This document shows positions 25,262-37,060 of a DNA stretch of 64,000 bases, one piece after another. How positions within the stretch are numbered: position 1 is the first letter of the stretch; each line of letters opens with the position of its first letter. Position numbers and translations under genes: made by a program. The notes beneath the pieces were generated by a model, which was not told the origin of the DNA, searched no databases, and was given only the letters and a program-made list of their open reading frames with translations. The stretch spans positions 1,313,501-1,377,500 of the forward strand of contig CADCSX010000005.1 of the NCBI GenBank assembly GCA_902805475.1. Direction: 5' to 3'. This stretch comes from Entonaema liquescens (Eukaryota > Ascomycota > Sordariomycetes > Xylariales > Xylariaceae).

Positions 25262-25322
25262 AAAGGTAGTGGGAGGTAGTGGGAGGTAGCGGGAAGATGG
25301 AGAATGGAGAATGGAGAATGGA
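25262..25322. repeat. Short GA-rich tandem repeats
   Basis: Three copies of a GGGAGGTAGT-like 10-mer are followed by three copies of GGAGAAT. Promoter-side simple repeat of the fusion gene. Confidence 0.7.
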
Positions 25323-28300
25323 AACGGATGCACAAAGACTCGCGTGTGAGTTGTATTTGCGTATTTTGGATATGTCCGTATGTGCGTAAGGGTGTATACG
25401 TGTATGTGCAATGAAAAGAAAAGAAAAAACAAGGACTGAAGAACTAAAAGGATACTAAGTAAACCAGAAAAGCCGCAAATTTGGCCCTTTCTCGGCTGCC
25501 GCAATGCACTTGATTGCTAGATGTCGGTAATGAGATGTTTTTTTCTTTCTCTGTAATTCGATTTCTCTCAGCTTGGCGTATTTGGAGGAATTGCCCAGGT
25601 TGCCCAGGTTGCCTAGGTCGTCCAGGTCGCCCAATGCCCAGTCCTGCAGGTTCGGAAAAGTACAATGTAAGTGTGAAGACCTTTCCAGGTAAGCTTGCGA
25701 TTGAGGTAGCCACCCTTGGATACTTGGGCACTAAGAGATAGGCGGTACCCAGGTAGGTAATACCTACGCGAAGGCGAAGAAAAGAGAGAAAAAAAATTTG
25801 TTAGCTAGCTGCAACTTGCAGCCTTCGCTAGCTCGGCTACTTTGGTGGAACTTGTTAGCTTCCGCTGGGATGACGTTGATACGCTTAGAATTATACAAGG
25901 ATAATGAGCCTCTCCACTTTAACCACCGCTAGTTACCCCAGATTGGCCCCAGATCTACGTCGCATTCTAACGTTTGTTTCAGTGATTGGAACGGTTAACG
26001 AAGACCGTTTTAGGGTCCCGACAAGGTGGGCTTTGTTTTACACTAACATTATATCTCCTTGAGGGACCCGAGTCTACTTACTGACTTCGAATTAAACCCT
26101 TTTGTTGGGTTTCCTTTGTCGAGCCATGCTGATTTGAAATTGGTAGTTGCATGTGTCATGCTTTCACTACTAAGACTTCAACAAAGTGTGGTTCGGTTTA
26201 ACCTACATATATCCCAAGTTTAGGTACTTTACCCACCTGCGTAGTAGACGGAGGAAGCCCGAGTCGAGCATTCTATGTACCTATATGCATGACGAAAAAA
26301 CGTGTTGAATTGTCAGAATGTATGGTTTGCTGTAGGTACTTAATTCGGCGAGCTTGCGTCTGGCCATCTCTGGCAACCGTTATTGTCCTCGTTGTGGTAC
26401 GCAAACATACAACGTGGTGAAACTTACTAACTTATCGAACTGACTACATTATGTACTACTATCGGTATGTAATTTATTGATTTTTTGAGGGTGCATGGTA
26501 AGTTGTGTGCTTTGTACCGTATTACATTTCCCTTAAGATCGGTTGGCTAATACCACATAACCGTCTCGTTACGTTATATTCAACCAATAATAAGCACTAT
26601 TATCCTCTCCGCTTTGATAGATTATTCCATCACCATCCCGGTTCTATATATAGCGCATTCAATTATGACGAAATCATTTCTCTTTGCAATTGGGATGTCC
26701 TGAAATGGTAATCCGCATGAAGCTTCATGTTCCGTTGTCAGATGCTCTGGTTTAAGTCTTGGTAAATCCTATGAATGCCTCCAGTTGGCATGATTCGAAT
26801 TAGTGGCCATATTAACTCGTTTCTGGTTTAGCATTATGCTTAGCTACACCTATCCTATTACTCTCAATACTCCACTTACAATACGCGTGACTTCGTTCTA
26901 GACTGAACACGACTTTAGACTATCTTAACATGCAATGATTATGAGCTAGTGGGTTAGATCTTCCACGTTGATCAAGCTTATAAGTCGAGAGAGGGGAAAG
27001 TAAAGGCTATGAAAACACACACATTGCTCCTACATGCATGGTCCTGTGATTACAGTACTTCAAGATACTTTGGGCAACTTAGGTAACGTGTAGGTATGTT
27101 TTTCAATATCGGAATCGAGGTACTTGGATGTTTAACACCGAGACCAAGAAACTACCCTGACTATCGACAATAGCCACCGGAATTCCATCTTTCGTAATGA
27201 CCTTTACCTACTCTTACTTATTATAAGCAAAAACTGAAGTCAGTTTTACTTCAAAGTCTAGAGGGTTGATCTCCATTGCATAAGCCAAGGATCTCACAGC
27301 CCCTTTACACAGCACATGGGGATAGATCATGTCGTCAGAATCTTCCCCATATCGGATCCTCATCGTCAATTAAGCTTAAAGTAACGCTGACATTACCAAC
27401 TGCACCCCACTGGCGCGAGAGCGTAAGCTTGTATAACAATAATGCCTTGTGAAGTCTCCATTTGTGGGGTTCTGAGTGAGCCAGTGAATAGTCGATATGT
27501 TACAACGCAGTTGATACATGAAAACACGTAGTTATTCATAGCATCCCGGAGAATTTCATTAGACTATAACCTTTAGCGATGAGCGGATTTAGCGTCAATC
27601 CCACTGGCGCTATCAACATGTTACTATAACTAACGACATGACTTTAGTGCGTATCACCGAAAATTGGAAATGGACGCAGAAGCTATCCCCACAGCCTCTG
27701 ATGATAAGTTAGGCTAAGACGTATCAAAATAATCCACCTACGACTACTTTAGGTATCCTATTTTGGAATATATGTGAAGCACCTAGGTACCTATATAAAT
27801 GCCACGTCTAAGCGACAACTTTCCTCTGTTCATACGCTTGACACTCTGCGGTTGCGGTCTGGCCACTCAACTACTTTCCATATCTCAACTCAAAGCAGTG
27901 CCTAATGACCACCATTGAGACGATATAACATGAGCCTCAAATGATCTATTAGCAAGGTTCTACGACTATTCTACACATGATCCACCCTAGCGTTTTGGTC
28001 TTGTCCTCTACCATATCAAACTAGCTGGGTTACAAACTAGACAACAACCCAACGACACAACTCTACCTTTCCCTATGCATCTAGAACTCTCAATAATTTC
28101 TCTAAATTATATAGTAGTTCACGGTTGTCGTCGTTGAATTAAGCTATCATATCAATGCAATGTGACCCGAAGTATGCAGTGGCCATATTAGGAAGGTGCA
28201 GATCTGCAAAATACCTGACCACACACCACAACATCTGAGGTAGATACCTAATTAGGTAGTCCAGCCAAGTAGCTCTGTATTCGGGCTTGCTAGAGATATC

Positions 28301-28806
28301 CAAACATGATTGGAGGCCAGTGTATTTAACTGTATGTAAGTACGCCATGAAAGCATATTGGTGCCGTTGGACGCCTATCTAACTCTGGACGGGACATCCG
28401 ATCGGGTACCTATCGAGCTATACCTATGTCGATTTAAACCAAACAATCCTCCTTAAAGTTGGGCATAATGTGATAAGAGAGATGCGCTCGATGAGATCGT
28501 TTGGATATGCAAGTCTGATTCACTTTGGGCGGGTCGCTAGTTACGAGATCGCCTTCAAGAACGACGGATACCGTAGCCAAGATTTATCTAGGTATATTTG
28601 AAGTTTACTATAGAAAAGCAAAGTGGATAGTACCGTGGAGTTTCTAGATTGGTAAACACCAAGTGAAAGACTGACTGAAATCCGGGTACCTAACCCGCAA
28701 CCTGGTAAAGGGGGGCTGGAACCATAGTGATAGGCACCTGGTAACGCCACAGCAAAAGGAGCATGGTCCCCAATAGCCGAGGGAATTATTAACATGCAAG
28801 CTGGCA

Positions 28807-28914
28807 GGGCTGGTGGTGTAATGGTATATACTCTATCCTGCAACTCGGTCCCGATAGTGTGCCTGGTGGCCAAGATTCCATCGAGAGGCGTGGGTTCGAA
28901 TCCCATCTAGTCTA
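28807..28914 (+). tRNA. tRNA-like pol III sequence (tRNA with intron, pseudo-tRNA or SINE head)
   Basis: An A box, TGGTGTAATGG (28814-28824), and a perfect B box, GGTTCGAATCC (28893-28903), are present. A T stem GTGGG/CCCAT encloses TTCGAAT. The seven bases before the A box (GGGCTGG) can pair with the seven after the T arm (CTAGTCT) using three G-U pairs, and A28914 would be the discriminator. CTATC (28832-28836) and GATAG (28853-28857) could form the anticodon stem with CTGCAA as the loop start (GCA, Cys). The ~30 bases left before the T arm are too many for a normal cysteine tRNA, and no T4 terminator follows directly. A degenerate tRNA or the head of a SINE is as likely as a working gene. 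Confidence 0.4.
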
Positions 28915-29646
28915 ACACCCCCTTTCTCTCTTCGGGTATTCGATTTTCAGTCAATCTATTAAATGAATATAACTGTCTTCCTGTTATTTATGTTACATAC
29001 ATAAAATAATGGGCTACACTTACAAAGCTAACCAACATAAAAGTCTTCTCTACGCAGAGTAGGTACAACACTTTGCAAAATATATCTATTCATAGAATGG
29101 CTTTATAGATTCTTTGATCTTAACCTTAAGAAAATCTAACTTATAGTTATTCACGCATGTAACATTTTCCACCAATGTCACATACATCCCATTCTAAACT
29201 TTGAGGGTCGCAATTATTAATTTTAGTTACTACATATCATATAGTTATTTCTATGTGCTATCTACTTGTTATGGGGCTACTCAAGACCTTACTGTAAGCT
29301 GTATAAAAATGGAATGAGGTCTTACCTATAGTAACTAAAGTACCTCAACTAAAAAGAAGGAAGCGTTCTTAATCGTAACTGCCTTGTGTACATTGGTAAG
29401 GTAATGCTAGGCCAGGTAGGCACATGGCACTAAGTCAAAGTAAAGTAGGTGCGCGCTTAACGATATTGAAAGAGGAAAGGGGTTAGTGGAAAGCACTTGC
29501 CAGACCAGCCCTAATGCCAACATTAAAAACTTAGAAGCATCAATCCCTTTAGCAACATCACATAGAGGTACTAATCGAGAATCTTACATGTACCTTAAGA
29601 GAATGAATCTTTCCACTATCAGCTCCTACCAAGCTGTTTGGTCAAT

Positions 29647-31274
29647 ATGAGTACCTCTTTCCCTTCAATTCAGACATTCTATGCTAGAGAGGTTCAGTCA
29701 AGCTTCGAAGGCACAGATAACCATTCCCCAAATTCACAAATTCCAGGCGATGGGTTTACGTCATCGGAGATAGAAGCAACAGTTAATCCTCTTTCACGAT
29801 CCTGGAATCCACCACGATTATATGAGCGATGTCCTATTTCACTCCTCCAGACAGGTCCCTTCAACTATGAAATCTCCGGGAGGATTGTGAACTTTTCTAC
29901 CAATCCCCAAGAGCAAGGCTACCACTTCCTTGTCGTATCAGATGGGTCGGGCGCTATTGCAGTACCTATGTCACATACAATCTCTTATATCTTCATGCTA
30001 ACAGGCCTTGTAGGTTAAGCTCTATTATCTGAAAGCGTCAGACTACCAATTCCTCCTTGGTCAGAGAGTCACGCTTTGGGTGACTTTCATTGCCATTTCA
30101 ACTCAGGGTACCTCAGGCAATATACCATTTTGTGCATCATCTACCAAGATTTATCCTGGCCGCAATATTGCAACGCATATCACCCTTCATAAGGACCCTG
30201 CCGATTCGGATGGCCACCATATACTACGCTGCCCTTTAGACTGTGACTTAAAGGATTATAACGGTCTCCCTGCTCTCATAACTTTAAAGGCTTATCTTTC
30301 TACCGGATATGATATGGCAGAGGGTAAGATCCTTGTCTGCGTGCGAAGCGTTGGACTACGTAGAGCCGTTTACTCAAAAAAACGTCAGTGTAATCTTGAT
30401 ATGGTAGACGTCAGCATCTTTGACGATACGGCAACCTGCGTCCTGACACTTTGGCAAGATAAAGTTCCCTCGGCTAAAACTTGGATTCCAAATCAAACTG
30501 TTCTCCTTATATCAAAACCGACTTGTCGAGAAGGCAATCCCCAATCTGGACTTGGTATTAGTTATACCTCGATGGTCGAGGTGGATCCTGAGTTCCCTGA
30601 TGCGGACTGGCTTAGAAATAAGGTTAAGAGCATGAGAAAGAAGCAGAGCATACACATTCCCTTTCCTAATGGTACTTGGGATATTGATCTTGCGATCCAT
30701 GGCCCTAACCGAACATTATTCACGATCGCCGATATCGAGGATCAGGTGCGTAACCATGAGTCTGGACTTGACTTCTCTGGGAAATTAAACGTCATCATTC
30801 TTGAGATGGAATTGATGGAACAGTGGCGCAAACGTGCCCTTTGCTGCTTTGAGTGGTGAGTACAACGAAACATCTCATTTAGCCCAATCTAAATATCTAT
30901 TCAGCTGCGGCGTACCACTTTACGCCAACAAACCCGTCGCAATTTGCAAGAACTGCGATATGCGGCGAGATTTGGCGCTTAATCCACGCATAATCAGATC
31001 AATGATTGATGAAAGCGGTATGATTATAGCTAGCAAGCTAGTGTGGCATGATGATGCTTGGACTCAATTTTTCTTCGGAGGCAAATCGAAAGAGATACCA
31101 ATTGAAAACGACTCGGAAACCGACCTCGTGGAGCAATCGTGGGAAGATCTAACAATTCTTGACACCGCTGCGCTTAGAGACATCGAAGAGCAACTGCTTT
31201 ATGCACGCGTTACGTTGACTTTCGGTTGGTCGTCTCAGCTTGAACGGCTCTGTATTATGGGAGCCGAGTGGTAA
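29647..31274 (+). CDS. OB-fold nucleic-acid-binding protein, MEIOB/RPA1-like
   Basis: Three exons (29647-29961, 30014-30855, 30905-31274) sum to 509 codons. The introns are 52 nt (GTACCT...TTGTAG) and 49 nt (GTGAGT...TTCAG). The order of parts resembles MEIOB and RPA large-subunit relatives. An N-terminal OB-like strand set (GPFNYEISGRIVNFSTN, HFLVVSDGSGAIAVKLYY) is followed by a central OB fold (VDVSIFDDTATCVLTLWQDK, TWIPNQTVLLISKP). A C-terminal domain has Cys residues on each side of GVPLYANKPVAICKNC, resembling the zinc-ribbon inserted in RPA1. MEIOB binds single-stranded DNA during meiotic recombination; transfer of that role to this gene is inference. The ATG at 29647 follows AAT in a reasonable context. 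Confidence 0.7.
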
Positions 31275-31723
31275 TGAACATATTCAAAGTTGGACCGACA
31301 GCATTAGCTCATCCGGGAGAACATTTGAGACTCTAGCAAGAATTTCAGAACGTGCTTAGTTGATGGAGATGATCTGGCTAACAAGGTAGGTATTGTCACA
31401 AGATAAGAATTTGTGGTGCTGCTAATAGGTAAAAGTGTATTACTCGATAGTTTCTTTGTTCTCCAATCGAATCCAAGTACACTTTTCGTCGAGGTGTATA
31501 TAACAGGGAATTTCAGCTACCAAGGGACTGAAAAAGTTTAAATTCATTTTCCACGACGCCCATCCACATGCTCTAATTGTCGTTACCATTATCCCCTCAT
31601 ATTACAACGGCGAAGTGGAAGACGTTAGCATAAATCATTAGATCCTTCCACATTTATTATAGCCATGCCAAACCTTTTTGATATCCTTCAAATATTAACT
31701 TCAAAGTAGATTTATTCCCCATT
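31275..31723. other. Intergenic region between convergent genes
   Basis: 3' flanks of the OB-fold gene and the coiled-coil gene. No other feature seen. Confidence 0.45.
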
Positions 31724-32869
31724 TCACTTATCTCCGAACAAACTGAAACGGAAGCGACCTCCCTTCATCTTCTGCGAAGACCGCCCAAATGATTGCTGGG
31801 AGTTGATGCGACGATGAGAAGACGGCGGGGGCGCAAATTCGTCATCGGAGACGTCGTCGTCGTCTTGGAAGCTCATGGGCCTCGTCTGTTGTCGCGCCAG
31901 CGGCACTTGGTGTTGTTGTGGCTGCTCTCGGGGAGTAGGCGGAGGCAACGGATCGCCGCGCATAGCACGCTCGACGTCTAGGTACTGCCGTCGGTAATCG
32001 TCGTGCTTACCCTTAGCTTCTAAGAACCGCGTCTCGGCGTCGGCACGTCGTTCCTGAAGGGCCCGGATCTCGGCGTCCAGACGGTCCATCTCGTCCTGTT
32101 CGCGGTGCATCACTTCGGCGTATTCGTGCACCTTCTGGTCGAGCGGCTGCAGCACGCAATCCATCACGCTAGGGCTCTTGAGCCGCTGGATGGATGCGCC
32201 TAGGTTGGCATTGGGAACGGCTAGGCTGGGGTCCGACGCCGAAGCTGCCGCTTTGGCCTGCGCTTGGGCTTGCTGGATCTGAGGGTGGTTCGACGGGTAG
32301 CCTGCGGAGTTCCGCGGGGGAGACGATCCGCCGGAGCTGCTCGGGGGTCGTGGTCCCGCTACGGGTTTGCCTGGGCCAGTGCGACGGCCATTTTGGCGTT
32401 GGATTCTTCCATCGCCGCTGGTGCGGTCTGCGACGAGCATTTCCTCGGAACGACTGCTGCCCGAGTATGACGGGGGCCGTGATTGATTGGGGATGTTTGC
32501 TCCTTGTGGGGGGAACGAGTTTGTTAATGGCGGTCTGCTCTGAGACGGGCTGTTACCGGGTTGTCCGCCCTGGCTAAATCGTTGCTGCTGCTGTTGTTGT
32601 GGGGGTATTTGTGAAGGTTGGCCTTGCATGGCAGCGCCGTGGTTCGCGCTGGGTGCTGGATTGGCACCTGGGCCGGACATAGAACCTCGATTGCTGTCGA
32701 GAAAGTCGTAAAAATCCTCGTGGCTGTCGAAGCGCGGGGCTTTCCCGCTGTTGTGGTACGCCGCCGCCGCTACTGCGTCGTCGTAATCACGTGGTTGTTG
32801 GGCCTGGCGTGGACGTGGTCTAGAAGAGGGCGAATTCATAGTGGTACGAGGACGGGATGTACTACTCAT
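31724..32869 (-). CDS. Gln/Pro-rich protein with C-terminal coiled coil
   Basis: A single exon encodes 381 residues from MSSTSRPRTTMN; the frame is open 36 codons further upstream, but that part contains the repeat-rich leader. Residues ~1-230 are disordered, rich in Ser, Pro, Gln and Gly, with a poly-Gln run after IPP. A conserved-looking HEDFYDFLDSNRGS lies near residue 50. Residues ~255-325 form a strong charged coiled coil (HREQDEMDRLDAEIRALQER and onward). The tail has an acidic DDDDVSDDEFAPPP patch and ends in basic GGRFRFSLFGDK. I do not recognise a named family. Similar one-copy Pezizomycotina proteins exist without known function, so a scaffold or RNA-granule role would be guesswork. 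GTAG repeats lie just upstream. Confidence 0.7.
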   Translation of the reverse strand: MSSTSRPRTTMNSPSSRPRPRQAQQPRDYDDAVAAAAYHNSGKAPRFDSHEDFYDFLDSNRGSMSGPGANPAPSANHGAAMQGQPSQIPPQQQQQQRFSQGGQPGNSPSQSRPPLTNSFPPQGANIPNQSRPPSYSGSSRSEEMLVADRTSGDGRIQRQNGRRTGPGKPVAGPRPPSSSGGSSPPRNSAGYPSNHPQIQQAQAQAKAAASASDPSLAVPNANLGASIQRLKSPSVMDCVLQPLDQKVHEYAEVMHREQDEMDRLDAEIRALQERRADAETRFLEAKGKHDDYRRQYLDVERAMRGDPLPPPTPREQPQQHQVPLARQQTRPMSFQDDDDVSDDEFAPPPSSHRRINSQQSFGRSSQKMKGGRFRFSLFGDK

Positions 32870-34250
32870 TTCATTCCACGACAACTCTTTTTTGGAACCG
32901 CGGGCTAAGTAGGTAGGTAGGTAGGTACACACACTTCGGGAGCGAAAATACGAGGGAGGCGTACGGGTATGGAGCAAGACAAGACAAGACGGGATAGTAG
33001 TTTGGTGGCTACCTAAACCTATCGCAAGTGCGAGAGAAGTAAAACAAACAAAGAAATCTGGAATTGGGAGCGGTGTCGATTCAATTGAACATTAACACAT
33101 TTATGACCAGCTAGAACGTTCGTATTGTACATAGGGGAGGTTGGGTACGCGATTCTTGTCCCCACTATCAATTGGCCCAGCCTCTTTTTTCGGAGAAGGG
33201 GGGGGGGATTCAAGAGAGAAAAAAAAACAGGACAAGAATAATCGGTGGGCTGAAATGACGGACACCTTCTCTGTTCCCACCCTTCCCGTTCCCGCGGTGT
33301 TTTACTGTTTCGGTTTTGTCGATCGATCTTTGAATCGACCTATCTATTATTTATTTATTTATCTATTTTACTTGGTGCAATCAGGTTAATAGTACCTTAC
33401 CAGTGATAAACGTGCGTGGCCATGCAGGTCTCCGACATATACGAATTAAAATATGCGTCAATATGATACAGCGCTTCGTAACGCCCAGCTTTTGTTGTCG
33501 GTACCAAAAGAGGTTACGCGCTCGGGCCATTTAGCCGAACCGAACCAATTGTCGCTCCCAATTAGTCCAAGAAAGGTACACGTACCTAATTATGTACCTT
33601 AGTACCTTTATACACAACCATTGGCAACTGAAAATACCTAATTTTTGTAAACTGACGATTATGAACACACCCAGACTAACTCCTAGATAAACACATAGCA
33701 TTACATACTTTTATTGTATGATAGTACGGCGATTGGTAGATGCAATGGGAAGTAGGTGAATGTAACCTCTTCATTGTCTTGGGGTCTTTATTAGCTTTAG
33801 TCTTATATAACTGGTCAATAAATCGAGTTGAATAAGGAAATAGTTGCTTTAATTACAGGGTTTCGAAGCCATATGAAGATACACTCAACTTATTCGTGAG
33901 GAGGTAGCCCCTAATAATAATTTATTCTTTAGCATCGCTTGAGAGTTTACGCAATAGAAGAGCATTCCGTAACAGAACCCTATAAGTAGTCGCGTCTTTT
34001 ATAATAGTATTAAATGAGTATCTGAGCTACTTCGGATGCTCACGCAAGCACATATTTTCAGGGCTCAATATACCATGCAAGTAAAGTAAATGTTGGTCCT
34101 TTCATAATCAACTTCTGTATAGTCTCAAAAGAGTTAATTGATATGATTGGAATCATCGTACTATAATGCATTTAAGTTTGAGAGACTTTGATGCCAAACC
34201 CTATCTGAATTACTAGCAGCTATTCAATTGGACTATTCCTCTGAAGGGTT
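32870..34250. other. Intergenic region left of the TIR element
   Basis: Contains (GTAG)n at 32909-32926, G8 and A8 runs near 33200-33230 and a TTTA/TTTATT run near 33340. No gene recognised. Confidence 0.45.
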
Positions 34251-34256
34251 TAATAA

Positions 34257-35933
34257 AGAGTGATGTTATTTCAAGATTACCTTGCCGGGCCTACAATGTA
34301 GATTACTTGGAATTACAACTACCCGTAATTGCGTACAAAATTTCTCGTAAACTAACAAACCTACAATTCTACTTTATTACCATTAAATAAATTTAATATT
34401 TCACAACCACAACAATCAATATTTACAAATATTTTAAAATATTTTAATTATTTAAATTTTAATTAATTAATTAATATTAAATTTAAATAAATATAACCGT
34501 ATTTCGTAAAATTATTTTAAAATAATTTATAAATAAAAAATAACAATTTATAAATAAAAATTAATAATTATTATGTAATTTATAAATAAAAATATATAAT
34601 TTATAAATAAAATTATATTAATTTATAAATAATAATATTTTTATTTTATTTTTTTATAATATTAACGTTTTTAATAAAAATTATTTTTATATATTTAATT
34701 AACGTATTTAAACGTATTTAATAAAAATAATTTTATAAATATATTATATAAATTAAATAAAATATCATTAAATAATATAAATAATAATATTATATATATT
34801 ATTAAAAATAATGTTATTTTAAAATTATTTTATCGAATTTATAATGTAAATTATTTAAAATTATAATTATTAATAATTACGTATAAATATTATTATAAAT
34901 TAATAATTTTATAATTTTACTTTATTATTTTAAAATAAATTTAATATTTTTTAATTATAATAATAAATATTTACGTTTATTTTAAAATATTTTTATTATT
35001 TAAATTTTAATTAATTAATTAATATTATTTTTAAAAAAATGCGACCGTATTTCGTAAAATTATTTTAAAAATAATTTATAATTAAAAAATAATAATTTAC
35101 AAATAAACGTTAATAATTTTTAAATAATAATAAAGTAATTTATAAATAAAAATAATAATTTATAAATAAAATTATATTAATTTATAAATAAAGTTATTTT
35201 TACATTATTTTTTCACGATATTAACGTTTTTAATAAAAATTATTTATATATATTTAATCGGCGTAATTAAACGTATTTAACGGTATTAATTTCGTAAATA
35301 AATAATTTAAATTAAAAAAAATATTATTAAATGATAAAATAATACGTGCCACGCATGTTATTAATAACGTTAAATATTTAATTATAATTAATTTCTCATA
35401 TAAATATAAATTTAAAACGAAATTTAACGTTATTTATAACATTTAATTTTATTTTTTTAATTAAAAATAAAAACGTAACGTTTTAATAATATTTATTTTT
35501 TATTATTTATATTATAAAATTTAAAAAATTGTAAAACCATATCATTTTATTAATAATTTTAATTATTAATTATTTATAAATATTTAATAAAGTAATTTAC
35601 ATTATAAATCCGGTAAAATAATTTTAAAATAACATTATTTATTATTAATAACGTTAAATATTTAAATATTATTAATTTCCCATATAAATATAAATTTAAA
35701 ACGAAATTTAACATCATTTATAATATTTAACTTCGTTTTTTTTTAAATATAAAAAAAGATAAAAACGTAGCGTTTTAATAATGTTTACTTTTCATTATTT
35801 ACATCGTAAGATTTAGAAAGTTATAAAGCCATATCATTTTACTAATAATTTTAATTACCAATTACTTACAAGTGTTCGGTGGGGTAATCTGCATTGTAGG
35901 CCCGGCAAGGTAATCTTGAAATAGCATCACTCT
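34257..35933. mobile_element. RIP-degraded DNA transposon with 50-bp terminal inverted repeats
   Basis: The ends at 34257-34306 and 35884-35933 are inverted copies over 50 bp with two mismatches, both C/T. The tip reads AGAGTGATG and the core ACCTTGCCGGGCCTACAATG. TAATAA flanks both sides (34251-34256 and 35934-35939), a plausible 6-bp target-site duplication. The 1.5-kb interior is almost wholly A/T with no frame, as after saturating RIP. Two further copies of the tip lie inside: a direct one at ~34810-34860 and an inverted one at ~35589-35640. Both differ from the tips almost only by C-to-T and G-to-A changes while the CG in the core survives. No transposase remains, so the superfamily cannot be told. 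Confidence 0.85.
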
Positions 35934-35939
35934 TAATAA

Positions 35940-36307
35940 ATTCAATTCTATTCAAATCCGGATCATACCTTCACAACACCGTCTTTGACAACATGCATAT
36001 TACCTACATTAGATAGTCAAAAATTGATATGTACTAATACTGTCACAACTAGACTACGAGATGGTTAGACATTGTTACGGGACAATTCTTTTGCTTCGTT
36101 AATTGTATTGCAAGCATTTTATGTACAAATATCTATTCAATCACCCGCAATTCCGGCCTAAATGCAATAGCAACAAATTAGTTTTCCAATTTCACCTCGA
36201 TCACAAAATCAAAATACTTGCCTACAGCCTAGTAGTCTAAAGACACTAAGTACAACACAAGCGTCTCGCCTTACAATTTTCGTAAGTCTAACTAACATCG
36301 TATCAAT
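35940..36307. other. Spacer between the TIR element and the orphan ORF
   Basis: Promoter side of the orphan gene. Nothing recognised. Confidence 0.4.
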
Positions 36308-37060
36308 ATGCCGTCGCAAGCGAGGCACGTCGTAGCTTGTGTTACTACCCCTGAGAATGTTGAAGTCGAGGTGGCTAGTTACAGCTTCAACGTCGATTTC
36401 TGGTTTGCCCTCTCCCCCTCCATGCCCGTCGACGCCTGGCCCCAAGTCTGGGACGAAACCGTGCACAGCGTCTGGCTGTACGCCGGGCCAACGACGGATC
36501 GCCTTCTTCCGTTGCCCAACCCATGGAAGCTTGCTCTACAGCTTAGAAACGGCAAGCTTATAGTTTTCGAAATCGCCGACTGCACGCTGAAGACCGCCCA
36601 GCCCAGCCCGCCGGAACTCGCGCTTTTCCATGCTTATAGCTACGACTATGACGATCTCGAAGAGGGTAAGGACGAGATCGATAAACTTATCGAGGACAGC
36701 GTGTACTCAACAGGGCGCCGCTTGAAAGCAGGCGTGAGGTTCCAGGATCTCATGTATCATGCCAACCGTAGAGGTGACGTGACTGAGTATAGGCTTGTTC
36801 AAGACCCAAATCCTGCTTTAGGCCGTCGAGGCCGCCGTTTTTGGACCCGTAGGGTTCTCTTGAGAATGTCCCAGTTCTTCGAGAGGAAAGTTGGAGTCCA
36901 AGCTTTCCATAAGGAGGCAGACCATCTCATGCGCTCTTGCTGGCTACCCGGACAGGTAAACACGGGTCACTTTGGCCACGATGACGAGAGGGAGAATCCA
37001 CTTACTATAGTTGGAGGCGCTGATATTCTAGGGGGGGCTTTCGACTCTCCCATATCGTAG
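36308..37060 (+). CDS. Orphan protein, 250 residues
   Basis: An intronless frame of normal base composition with good codon use, beginning ATGCCGTCGCAAGC. It contains a Trp-rich section (residues ~30-60, DFWFALSPSMPVDAWPQVWD), an acidic segment YDYDDLEEGKDEIDKLIED, and a basic RRGRRFWTRRVLLRMSQFF helix. There is no signal peptide or membrane helix, and I do not recognise the family. A possible donor (GTAAAC) in the last 40 codons means the true C-terminus could differ. It starts 375 bp from the end of the transposon yet shows no RIP decay. Confidence 0.6.
   Translation: MPSQARHVVACVTTPENVEVEVASYSFNVDFWFALSPSMPVDAWPQVWDETVHSVWLYAGPTTDRLLPLPNPWKLALQLRNGKLIVFEIADCTLKTAQPSPPELALFHAYSYDYDDLEEGKDEIDKLIEDSVYSTGRRLKAGVRFQDLMYHANRRGDVTEYRLVQDPNPALGRRGRRFWTRRVLLRMSQFFERKVGVQAFHKEADHLMRSCWLPGQVNTGHFGHDDERENPLTIVGGADILGGAFDSPIS

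Larger units (their letters stand above)
24696..29646. other. 5-kb gene-poor region
   Basis: No protein gene recognised. The left part (24960-25740) is purine-rich with a 16-A run near 25116-25131 and short tandem repeats; the frames there are low-complexity shadows. The remainder is moderately AT-rich without RIP extremes. A tRNA-like sequence at 28807-28914 is listed separately. Confidence 0.4.

Noticed and set aside
24943..25741. Lys-rich plus-strand and Phe-rich minus-strand frames
   Set aside because: They are translations of a purine-rich tract with an A16 run, not of a conserved protein.
28541..28906. 121-codon minus-strand frame beginning MGFEPTPLDG
   Set aside because: The GFEPT start is the familiar antisense translation of a tRNA T arm, so this supports the tRNA-like reading and not a protein.
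32194..32908. Plus-strand frames of up to 127 codons
   Set aside because: Shadows of the Gln/Pro-rich coiled-coil gene on the other strand.
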